From Prinia subflava (taxonomy: Eukaryota; Chordata; Aves; Passeriformes; Cisticolidae): a stretch of DNA of 64,000 nt. Below, piece after piece: positions 1 through 10,627 of this stretch; the stretch's first letter is position 1, and every line of letters starts with the position of its first letter. The position numbers were made by a program, and so were the translations under genes. The notes under the pieces were generated by a model. It made no database searches. It was not told the origin of the DNA and saw nothing but the letters and a program-made list of their open reading frames with translations. Where the stretch lies: contig NC_086247.1 of NCBI RefSeq assembly GCF_021018805.1, forward strand, positions 122,313,094 to 122,377,093, given 5' to 3'.

Positions 1-3000
1 GAGTTGCTTTATGAGTGGATTTTTTTAACTGTCTTTCCCACTTTCAGTTGGACAAATGATTGTGTTACCTTGAAAAAGACTAAGCATTAAAATGAAATAA
101 TGTGCTTGTAATATTATGTGACTTTTAAAAATCTTACTCATCAAATGTGATTGATTTACCTGCAAGTTTGTGGTATAAAGAAGAGGGTGTCAGGAAGGCA
201 CTGACTGCTCTGTGGGTAACCTTGGCAGATTCTTCCACAGGGAAGAGAAGGTCTGTAGTGCTGCTGGTGTCTGTGGTCACCCTCACTGGATGCCAGCCTG
301 TGTAGCTGAGGTGAGCCCTTTAGCATGTGTGCTGTGCTCCTTGCTGCTGGAAAGACAAATCCCTTCCAGTGCCTCGAGTCTACTCTGAACTTTGTGGCAC
401 GGCTGTAAAAGCAGGGGGGAGCATGGTTGGTTAGTTCCAATGTGAGCAGTGGTTAAATTCCCTTTCCTTTCACACCCCGTGTGATTGCTGATTTTGCTGC
501 AGTAGCAGGTACAAAAGGATTTATTTCGGTTTCTTATTTCTTCATTTTTTTTTCTGCTGATTTAGTAATCTAAAATGGAATTACTAAAGGACAAAACTCT
601 ACCCCACAAGAGTTCTCTGTAATAACATAAGTTTACAGAGGAATCTGTTAAAATCTCAGCTCTGCTCTGTGGACACACAAGCAACTCAGATCAGACGATG
701 GCCCTTGTGATCCTTAAGTGGCCATAAAACATCAAAATCCTGAATTCCCTAGACTAATTTGCAAATTGACATATTTGAACTGCACATTAGCAAGTTAATG
801 CTCATTAGACATCTTTCATTCATGATGACCTTTCCTCCAAAGGAGAAATCCTGCAGGTAGAAAAAGGAATTGGTCACTCTACATTTGTTTGTATTTTTTC
901 CTGTCTCAGATCTCAACCCTGAACCCAAATGTAACATTAAATAGATACATATAGATCAGGGTAAGCTACCTTTGCCTTTCCGTATTATAGCTGCTTTGTA
1001 AAATGTGCTGGGATATTTGTATCAGGGAGCAAATCTGGATTTATGGTGGTGGAGAAGGAAGCATTTGGCTCAGCTCCAAAGTTCACAACTTTTTTTTGTA
1101 TGTACAAATTCCAGAATCAGTATTTGCCTGGGAAATACTTTCCCATCCCACCCTAAGCTTGCTTTTCCTATGGTTGAATTTGCAGTGTCAATTTTTTGTA
1201 TCAAAAAATAAATGGCCAGCTAACAGTAAGTAGGAAATTATCCTTGAATTCTTATATTTTGCAACAGAACTTGTATTGCATGCACAATAACCCATGAGAG
1301 CAGTGCCTGAACCCATTCAAGGAGTGTCTATGAATTGTTATGGGGATAGGAGGCATACTGTGTCTAAAAATACTGCAATCAATTTCTCACACGTATGTGA
1401 TGGCCCCTGGTAACATAAATTTCTAAATACACCAGAATATTTTAAGAAACATGTGGGTTTTGTCTGTTTTATAGACAAAACACATAGTAAGATTTTCCTA
1501 TAGAAACCAAGACAATATAATTAGGGGTTGTTGCTTGTCTGTGTTGCCACTTCAGCCTTCAAGGCACTGTGTTCTTGTGATGGAAAAAAAATATGAGATG
1601 GTGTGATTCCTTGAGTGTTGGTCCCTGGGTGTAGTTAAATGGTTCAGTTGTGGCTGGTTCTTATGGGTTTGGATAAGAGGCAGGGAGGACAAAAAAATCA
1701 AGTTTGTGATGGAATTTCATGAAAAAGAGGCAAAATGCTTCCTCTTTCCCAAGAGAGCTGCAAGAACGTCAGTGTGAGGTCTGTTTGTTTTTTTCTTCCT
1801 TTAAGAAAATATTTACTGCTTCTTTTCTACATTCCTTACACAGTCTAAACAACATTGAAGCCAAGGAGAGCTGGGTCTAGATGATAAACTTATTCAGGTT
1901 TTTTTAGACTTGAGTTGTGAAATTGCTGATAAAAAAGCTTTTTCTTTCTTTGCTTTTTTAAGCCATTCACTTAGAGTACACTTAAACTGAGGTAATTTTC
2001 CTATCATCTCTAAAACTGCTCATGTTAAAATCATTCCACAGTCAAGGATAGCTGTACCCATCGGGGGTTGTGGACATGCACCCTCTTTCTCTTTCCCTTT
2101 GTGCCAGGTAAGAGATCTTGCTGCTCTCAGTTCTGGGTGTTTGCTGCTTGTCGCTGTCTCCCTGGCCAGACACCATCCACTCTCCAACCTGCCTGCCCAG
2201 CCGGGTCAGCCACAGGTGCTGCTCCCTGAATGTCTCCCTGTCCACTTTGATTGGAGATGCTCTGGGGTGTTTCCCCTGGCACTGGATAGGGAAGGGGACA
2301 CTTGTAGTTGAGGTCTGTGACAAGAAGCCATTTGGCAGGCACTAACCTTTTGCCCTGGCACAGCTGTTTGTGGAGCGCCCGTCTGTGCAGGAAAAGCTGC
2401 CTGGATCAATGTAAATCACTTAAAGCTGGACCGACGGTCTTGTTACTATCAAGGTGCCACTCCTTTAAATGCCATGATTAATACCCAGAGTCTGGGGGGA
2501 TGTTTTGCCCATGAGTACCTACAGCAAATTGATTTTAGAAGAAATCAGAAAATTGAACAGAGAATTGGGGAAAGGTTCTGCTAATGCAGACTTAACAATT
2601 TGAGAAATTGCTCAACAACCAATTTTTAGCATTTGTTAATGCCTTCTGGCATTGCAGCTTTCCCATCTCAGGCAGGTTGTTCTGTAGTGGGCAACAAATC
2701 AATGTCCTGAATGCCCTGTGTCTCCCACAGTGGCAGTGGGTAGAACAGGGTCATGCATGTGTGGGACTACAAGAGGATGAGGCAGGTCTTGGGGAGGAAG
2801 GCTGGGAAATGGGTTACAAAGGAAGGTACTGCACAGAGCCCCCAGCCTGGCTGGATAAAGTTGCTTTTAGAAACTCTGCCCTGCACTAGAAAAGCAGGGG
2901 TCACACATGGCTGCTCTCTGCTGAGGCAGAGATATCCCACAATATCCCAAGAGTGTTTTGGTTTTGCTTAGCTTTAAATATGCTGGGATCTAATGCCCAT

Positions 3001-4846
3001 TATATATTCTGTCTGTTGCAGCTATAGCCTGACCCCCTGTTTTCAGTATTCACCTTGAATTTCAGAGGTTTGCTGGTAAAGTGATTCCAGCAAACCCCAT
3101 GGTGAAGACTTATGTTAGAACTCTGTTTTCCTTTGATAATGGATTTAAAAAGATCCCATAATAGAATAAACTGTATTGACAGAATGAATTATTTTCCCTT
3201 TTATAATTACATCTTTATTACCTTGGTTTATTTTTGATAGTATAACTGTGGGGGAAGGAACAAAATTATATGGCATATATGGCATATGGCTTAGTAATAT
3301 CAGCAATAATCATGCTGTAAGAAAAAATAAATCCATACTATTTATTTTAGAGGTCAAGAACAGTCCAGAATTACTTTTTTTTCTTTCAAGTTGCTAGATG
3401 CTGCCTAGACATTGGGCTGCTTTTTGTCTGCAGCAGATCCAGAGCATCCATGCAGACACACCAAGCTGCACCTCACGTTAGGTGTATTAGCTTGGCCAAG
3501 GTAACCTGGTCATGACTGAAGATTCAGGCTGAGGGCTGAGGATAGCATGGGTGAGGATGTCTGGGGAAGGTTGTACTGCTACCTTCCAGCCCTTTTCCTG
3601 CTCCCTTTGCTCATCAATCAAATTCTGGGCTGCCTCAACCTGCAGACATAGTTTTAAGGCAACACAGGACTGGTGATCTTTGAATGCACTGTGCTGTGGG
3701 CTGTGGCTGCCTGATGAGCAGCTCAGGTACACTGGGGCGAAGGAGAGAGGAGCTGGGCAGGAGGAAGCACACCAGCTCAGCCCTCCCACCCATCCATCAA
3801 AGCCATGAGGTGTTTTTCAGGAAGTAGATGTGACAGCTCTGCTGCTTCAAGGACACTGCTGGTGTCACAAATGCTGTGACTAAACCAGGAAATCACTCAA
3901 GACATACTCAAGATCAAGGATATTTGAGTGTGGCTCTTCTAAGTTGATGTATACGGTATAAGACAAAGTCACTTTGCGTGTGGTTTGACGGGACTCTCCC
4001 AGCCTGCCATGTGTCACGTTTCAGAATGTCTGAGGGCTCAATGTCCCACTGAAATACAGCAGGTGGCTGAGCTGACTGAAAGGATAGCTCAGGGTATAGA
4101 TAGTAAAACTGCCTATAGATGAAGCTGTTTGCAATACAGATGTCTGAGGCATTCTTTTGTAAGAGATTCCTTGTTTCTTCAGCTGGATAAACTGCTACAT
4201 CTGGTTTTGACCCTTCAAGGGATTACAAGTGTTAAACAAAACTTTAAAGTCTAGCAGCACTTGCTAATTTTAGATGATTTAAGTTGTATTAATTGGGTGA
4301 GATCGCTGGTTTCTTCTGTCGTGCCAGGAGCAAAGAACTTTGAATAAAACATCTCCTGCAATAATTTATTTCTGGAGATTGACATAATTTTGCTTACAAA
4401 GAATTTTCCAAGTCTGAAGTGAGGGATAAATTTGCTTATTTTGTTTAGTCTGACCTGATCTTTTGCAATAGAATGGAAGAAGAGAAAACCTTGGGTTTTT
4501 TGTTTTGTTTTGTTTTACTTACAAGTCATGATATCTTGTAACAATGTGGAGTTTCCTTAAATGTCATTGTTTTATCAGGAATAACAGCTGTTTGTCTATA
4601 ACTATTTAGTACTGGATTTTACTGCCTGAGGAAACATTAAGCATACTGTGTTTAGCATTTTTCCAAACCCAATAAGGTGTACCTGATAGGATCTGTCCAA
4701 AACCACTCCAGGAGTTAACTAGAATGCTGAAGTTGAAACATTCCTTGAATGGTCATCCTATTTGATCTAAAGTAGGTCATGCAACTTTGCTGCTTTTTGT
4801 GATTTAAACCTGCCTGCTTCCAATGTATTCATCTTTCTTATTTTAG
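1..4846 (+). other. RAPGEF5: Intronic sequence, 5' part of window
   Basis: AT-rich sequence with no supportable coding exon. I take it to be intron of RAPGEF5 between the DEP-domain exons (expected left of the window) and the exons to the right. ORFs here are short and look like nothing known. The only structured element is the pyrimidine tract with CAG/GTAAGA at 2107/2108, listed separately. A GC-richer patch runs from about 2040 to 2400 with no recognisable domain. Confidence 0.6.
2083..2113 (+). other. Recursive-splice-like site (abutting 3' and 5' splice sites)
   Basis: A pyrimidine-rich tract from about 2083 ends in CAG at 2105-2107 and is followed at once by GTAAGA at 2108-2113, a near-consensus donor. 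This is the form of a ratchet point: a 3' splice site that regenerates a 5' splice site, described in long introns of vertebrate neuronal genes and Drosophila. It is in the sense direction of the gene. The motif is seen directly; its use in splicing is inference. Confidence 0.4.
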
Positions 4847-4923
4847 CAATTCATCAAAATGAAGAAAACAGCAGTCAAGAAATAAGAGGACTAGAAGAGC
4901 TCAAGGATACCTCTGATGCACAG
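4847..4923 (+). CDS. RAPGEF5: Candidate RAPGEF5 exon, acidic linker after the DEP domain
   Basis: A 77-nt segment with a good acceptor (T-rich tract ending TTTTAG at 4846) and a good donor (CAG/GTACAAG at 4923/4924). Only one frame is open. It needs one nucleotide from the previous exon and gives 25 residues, IHQNEENSSQ... with GLEELKDTSDAQ at the end, finishing in phase 0. The acidic EE..EELKDT character recalls the linker after the DEP domain of RAPGEF4 (EEEKK...EELQDT), but the match is short. A phase-0 end joins in frame only to the AAG acceptor at 10501, not to the CAG at 10505. I do not firmly recognise it; it may be a chance open exon-like segment. Confidence 0.35.
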
Positions 4924-7900
4924 GTACAAGTGTAAGATTAATGGAGTCTTGGGAATGTTTTCAGATCTACAAGTTGAAGAACTGCTTTCAATAGCTCTGG
5001 GAAATGGATTTTCCTCGATGTTCTGTGCAGGGAGCATGTAGGAGGGAGAAAGTCTGCTGGATCTTGTCTTATGTGACCATTTAGAATAAGACTGATGATT
5101 ACTCTGGGAATTAATCCCATGATGTTGCAATTGGACAGCATTCTTTAGCTATCTTTCTGCTCCTTTTAGATAATACACATAGCATATACCAGATGTGAAA
5201 GTAAAATGAGATGTGTTTTAGGAGGCAAGGGCATATGACATTTTGATTGAATTTTAATCACTGTAAGTAGACATGCAATGAAATAGGGATACTTATTAGT
5301 CACTCAAGTGCAAGCAACAACCATCTTCTTTCTTTCCATAACTGCCCTGATTTACAACCAAAGCACACTTCTGGATATTGCTCAGAAGAAACTAAACTGC
5401 CTTTTAGAGTATTTTATTTGAATTTCTTACCCTTTTTAATTCTGTGAATCTTTTTTGATTAATCTGCAATTCATTCAATCATTCCATTCATGTGTTCAAG
5501 CTGTGCAAATGTAACCATATAGCTCATTGTACTGGTACTGATTATTGCTTTTAATTTAAAATTGATTCTTCCCAGTCTTGACTGGTTTTTTCTCCTTCTG
5601 TTTCTCTTGCAAATGTTACATTCTCCACCAGTTGCCACCTTTTCTCCTTCCCCTGTATGCAGCTTGCAGTTTCTGCCTCTGATTCATCTCCCTAACATCT
5701 TGCCAAACTGAAGAGTTGTGTGCAGGAAAGACAGGATTTATGCTGATGTCTGTGAGCAAGCCTTGTTGAAAGGGTACAAGCCATGTAGCCAAGAGCGCAT
5801 TACAGAGATATGGAAAGGACACAGAGGGAAACACTGACCTCACTGCACAGAAAATTTGGCTTTCTGTATTTTTTGTTGGATTTCTTTGGGGGGAGGGGAA
5901 GGATTTAATGTATTCCTAGTTTTACTTAGTTGCTGTGGTTATTATAGTTTTTTTAAATGTTTATCCCCATTTATGACATAAACAATGTATGTGCAAAGCT
6001 CCTAAGTAGCCAGCTAATGAGATTATCTGGGATAATTACAAAAGCCCATAAAAATTTTTTATTGGGGTATTGATTCACCCAGATTTTAATTGACTGTATA
6101 CCAGCTTCTAAAATTTGAAAGAATATGAAACACATTTAAAATTATCTAGTTATTAAATGAGCAGTTAACAAAAGCATTCATGTGCTCTGCTGGGAGGAGA
6201 GCAGGAGCATTAACAAAGCAGTGGTTGCTCCAGTTTGTTACCAGTGAAGGCCAGATACAGTTTGTTATAAAGGAGTGAATGATTTTTCCACCTTAGTGGG
6301 ACTGTGCATATGACTGGAGCAAAGCAAGGGATCCTGTCTTTTGAGGCAGTGACACATGGCTTTAAGTTTTCAGGTTGATTAAAGGTGAAGTCAGTAATAA
6401 TTATGTTTTTTTACCAGCTACAAAAAGAGAGAGAGGAACAGTCAAAGAAAACCAAACCACCACAAACCTTCTGTTAATAGAATTGAAGGGTGTGGTCCCT
6501 GCTCTAAACAAAGCTCTGTGGGAGAGAGGCTTCATTTACACTTGAGTTATTTGACAAAACTGTTAAAAGTGTGGAAAAAATTGACAAGGGGATTTTCAAA
6601 AGCAAACATGCTATCAACAATGTAAATTATGTAAATAAAAGATCCCATCTTGTCTTCCTAGGGATGTGTTAGTTCACTTCTGTGTCATTGCTAGGATGCT
6701 AATTTACAGCCTATGCAGAGGGAATATTTTCCAATGGATATGCTGAAACAGAAAGTATGTTGCTAACATCTTTCTTTTTCCACCCTCAGTAGTGACTAAT
6801 TTGCTTTCATTTCCATTACACTTTTTAAAATTTCATTACAAAGATTACATAAACACACTTAATTATAGTAATTTTGAGCCATGAATGGTAGTAAAGCTTT
6901 ATTATAATGTATATTCTTTTATCATTCATTAAGGTAAAGCTAGTTAAACTATGCAACCTTTTGATTTTCACCTTCACATATGTTAGTAATTGTATCTGTT
7001 TTGGTCTACCTGAATTAGAGGTCTAAGCACCAACAAGGGTTTTGGAGGATGTGTGCTTGCACAAAATGAAAATCAAAATTGTGCTTTGCAAGTAGGTGAC
7101 TTGCCTTTACCTGCTTGTCTAACAGCTTCCAAAATATTGCCTGAAAATTAAATTTGTATTGAGAAGTGAAAATGACCAGTAATTGGAGACTGTCAACATT
7201 TTCCTAACCAGGTTTAGAAACTGTCATCAATTAATTATTTAATTGACTTGGATGTTTTCTTACAAGCATTTAGCAGAAAGATTTGTAGAGGAAAATCAGC
7301 ATAAGTGAGGAAACCAAAACTAAAAGTAAAGGATTACTAGTTTTTTCTTTATTATGAAAAAACATGTTTTGCCTTTTGTGTTTTAAGTGCATTCTTTACT
7401 CCCAGAGCTAAACATATGCAATTAATTTAATAATACCTTAGCCCTCACAGAAAATTTTTATCCTTTGGAAACCAAATTAAATAAATTTTTTTCCTGTTCT
7501 CTGCAACTCTTTAAATTGAATAACTGTGACAGGAGGAGACGACATGTTAAAACGTAGTATTTTACGTGGTGGTTATTTGGAATAGGACAATGTGATTCTT
7601 CAATGAAATTGCCAGTTTGAATACAGACCGTGTTTGTGCAAGGACTAATGGGCTTGTCCTTAGAGTTGCTCCTCTGGGATGCTCATCCATGTGGAAGGCA
7701 GCAACATGCTCTGTGTGAACACAGGCGGAGGGCAAGTGGTGAAAAGAGAGTGAGACCCAGCTTTCAAAACTTTGCCTTCTCTTGGACGTTTGTCCCACTT
7801 GAACATTCTGAAGCCAATCTTGCCCCAAAGCTGAAGCCCCCCTTCCTCTTCTTAACATAAATATTTTTAACCATTGGGTTTTGCTTCACACACTGAAGAT

Positions 7901-10501
7901 CAATAAATATTTGTTCAGCAGAGACTCATAACCATCTCTTCCACTTGTAGGTCATGGACTACCTTCTCTGGACACATGTCCTGATTCCAGCCAGGACAGG
8001 GTTAGTTTTTGCAGTAGCCAGGACCCAGAGGTTATTCTATACCACCTCACATCATTGGTGGGGGTGGAGAAGGGATTCTCTTCCAGGCTGGGATATTGTG
8101 GAGGAGGGATTGGTTGGGTACTGTCTGTTGTCGAGGGGTTTCCGTGTGAATCGTTCCCTATATATCATTATTATTGTTGCTGTTACTGTTTGTTTTCTTA
8201 CTTCATTGCATTTTTCAGTAAATTGTTCTTGTCTCAACCTGTGATCTTTACCTTTTGTGCCTCCAATTCACCTCTCCAGATACCCGAAGGAGGTGGGGGA
8301 GGAGAAGCTGGAGGGAGCAAGTGGCACCTCATTTAGTCTCATTTAGTGGGAGCACTAAACTGGGGAGTGCCATTCCTAAACCAGGACAGCACAACAGGAA
8401 GGTGCAAAAAGTGCCTCCACAGCACTAAGGTCCCAGATCCAGAGAGAGTCAAAATCGTTATTGTCCTGAAGTCCTAGTAGACAATAACAGTTTGAAGTTG
8501 TCCTTAGACTACATTACACTGATTTAATACTCTGCTAGAAGCATCCTGCCCCCATGAAATAAGCAGGCTTGATTTAGTTTGTCTCCAAGCACTCAAAGTG
8601 TTGGAAGTGCAGACATTAGGCCTCCCAAGTCTTAGGTTCCCTGTGTAAATTACTGGAGAAAAAGGAGAATGTTAGGAAACAATTGATCTGACCATTTTAA
8701 AATGTCTGCTGTAGAGTAAAAAAAACCCAAAAATCTCTTCCTAAATACCCTCTTCTCTCTATTGATTAAACAAGTCTGGAGAACTAGTTCACTATATTCT
8801 TCCACATTTGATAAAATCAGTCTTACTGCTGACCTGCAAGGGATAAGAGTGTGTCAGAACTGGTTTATAAACCAATGTCTTCAATTTAGAAGATAAGGCA
8901 CTACACTCATAGACTGTGTAAGGAATTTGAGATTAGGAATGCAATTCTTATTTTCTCGGTGGGATTCTGACCTTCAAACCAGTGAGGAGGCTCCTTATGT
9001 GGGGAAGCTGGGTTTCTCAGAGGGCTTGGCTCAGGACGAGCATAGGACATTCAGGGCACAGTCTGTATCTGGAATCCTTTACTTCATCAGAGCAGAAGTG
9101 TCCGATGCAGAGTTGTGGGGAGATGTCTTCATCCTGACTGGAAGAATGTAGGCATGTACAAATTTCTTTCAATGAGTTGGGTAAGGATGACTCTGGACTT
9201 GGTTGTGGAGCCTATTTTTTTCCATCAGCATTCAAGAACTTATTCATAAAGTGTATTTGTTTTCTTCTTCAGCTGAAGAAATCTTAAGCCTCACTTCTCT
9301 CTTCCTTGGAGAAATCAGCAGACTTTAGGATGATTTGGGTGGGCACTCTCACACCTTCATCTGCCATGGACAGTAATTGCTCAAGGCCAAAGGAATGGAC
9401 CCTACAGGGTTAGCAAGTCAGGGCATCCCTCGTTTTGGAGCTGACTCACAAGATGTGTTGTGAATTCTGGAGTAGGTAGTGATTCATTTAAACTCAAGAT
9501 GAACAGCAGAAAGAAAACAGTGAAAGGGGGGGGAAATGTTTATTTGCAGATTGTCTTTGAAGTCATATAGCCATATCATAGCTATGCCACATGATGGGCC
9601 CTCCCAAGGCATCTGCTGTTCCCGTCAGGAAACATCTGGGCTAATAAAAACTGCATGGTATCACTGCCCCAGGTCTCAGTTGTGCAGAGGCTGTATCCAT
9701 AACCAAATCATGGACAGTGATATCAGCCACTGACTTTGGAAGAAGCAGGTTAGCCCATATCAGCTAATTTTGTGATGAGTCTCTACTGTGCCTGCGTGCA
9801 GGCATGACTCCATTTTTTTATATGCATCTTTCCAGCATTTTTAGAAAACGACCATTGCTGAATATTTTGACAAAACACTATGGGTATAGCTTGAACAAAT
9901 GTCAGGTTTAGCCAAAAAATAGTTCTAACATGTTTCTTAAAGCAAATATCACTTCCTTCTCTAAACAAAATCAAGAGATACAAATTTGCTATTTATGGGA
10001 TAAATAAATGTGGCACAACTGTCTTTAAACTCTTGAATCTTGCATATGTGAAAAATGGTTGGAGTGGGAGCAGAGAGAGTTGTAGCCTGTTATTTTTAGG
10101 AGTGCCTTGTGTTGCACTTCATTCTTTTTCCAGGGCTGTTCCTGGCTAACTTTCCCATGAGTTTTTAACCTCTTGCTCTTGTTCTCTTATGTAACAGGAA
10201 ACAGGCTGACAGGAACAAATAAAACACAGCATATCTGATAGTTGCACTCAGAGGAGCGGTTGATTTAGTTAGCCCTGCCTTCTTCCCTCCAGAGTAGATG
10301 CATTTGGAGATTCAGATGTGCCTCTGTTCCTCTCCAGTTGTTTCCCGGGAAGCAGTGACTTGTTTGTGCTCAGCAAGTGGCACCGAAGTACTGCAAATAT
10401 GACAAAACAGATACATTTCTTTTAAGGTTGAAGTCTGTGGCGGTGTCATGTCCTGGGACTGTGGATTTAAGTATCTGTTTGCTCTTTCTCCCACCCTTAA
10501 G
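4924..10501 (+). other. RAPGEF5: Intronic sequence with solo LTR
   Basis: AT-rich intron upstream of the exon at 10502. It contains the solo LTR at 7977-8388. The rest holds no exon I can support. A pyrimidine-rich acceptor at 9272 opens a short frame that stops with no donor before the stop, and is listed among rejected items. Confidence 0.6.
7977..8388 (+). mobile_element. Solo LTR of an ERVL-type endogenous retrovirus, degraded
   Basis: The segment begins TGTCCTGATTCCAGCCAGGA and ends CCTAAACCAGGACA, so it has TG...CA ends and short terminal inverted repeats (TGTCCTG/CAGGACA). Inside are hallmarks of common avian ERVL LTRs: a stretch like AGGTTATTCTATACCA, then an ATTATTATTGTTGC tract, then a region like AAATTGTTCTTGTCTCAACC near the 3' part. 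The likely target duplication is imperfect: ACACA on the left (7972-7976) and GCACA on the right (8389-8393). At about 412 bp with no internal retroviral genes nearby, this is a solo LTR left by recombination. It carries no open viral gene. Family assignment is from memory. Confidence 0.8.
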
Positions 10502-10627
10502 GCAGGAGTTTTATGCAAGCTCCAGGGAAGAGATGACATCGGACGGATTGAGCTGGTCCAAAAGCTGGCGAGAGAGAACTGCCAGTTTTTGCAGGCGGAT
10601 AGAAAAGCACTGGAGAAACCAGAACAA
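10502..10627 (+). CDS. RAPGEF5: RAPGEF5 internal exon, degenerate cyclic-nucleotide-binding segment
   Basis: A 126-nt exon of 42 codons, preceded by a pyrimidine tract and closed by the donor CAA/GTAAGA at 10627/10628. The frame reads AGVLCKLQGRDDIGRIELVQ, then KLARENCQFLQADRKALEKPEQ. It lines up with the end of the second CNB domain of EPAC2 (GVVCTLHEGDDFGKLALV... then REDNCHFLRVDKEDF). About six residues are missing where the paralogues carry the phosphate-binding cassette core APRAAS, so the cAMP-phosphate arginine is absent. That agrees with the known cAMP independence of RAPGEF5. There are two nested acceptors: AAG at 10499-10501 (exon from 10502, phase 0) and CAG at 10503-10505 (exon from 10506, one nucleotide needed upstream). 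The donor is phase 0, matching the exon at 38037. It would be present only in long, DEP-containing isoforms. The protein is a Rap GTPase activator acting in the cytoplasm and at membranes. Confidence 0.82.

Noticed and set aside
2042..2107. 66-nt segment with acceptor CCACAG and perfect donor, one open frame
   Set aside because: Poor pyrimidine tract at the acceptor and a peptide unlike any part of RAPGEF5. The donor context is better explained as a recursive-splice-like site, though an exon cannot be excluded.
9273..9325. Good acceptor at 9272 opening EEILSLTSLFLGEISRL
   Set aside because: Faint similarity to the EPAC EELLHIKALSHL segment, but a stop comes after 17 codons and there is no donor before it.
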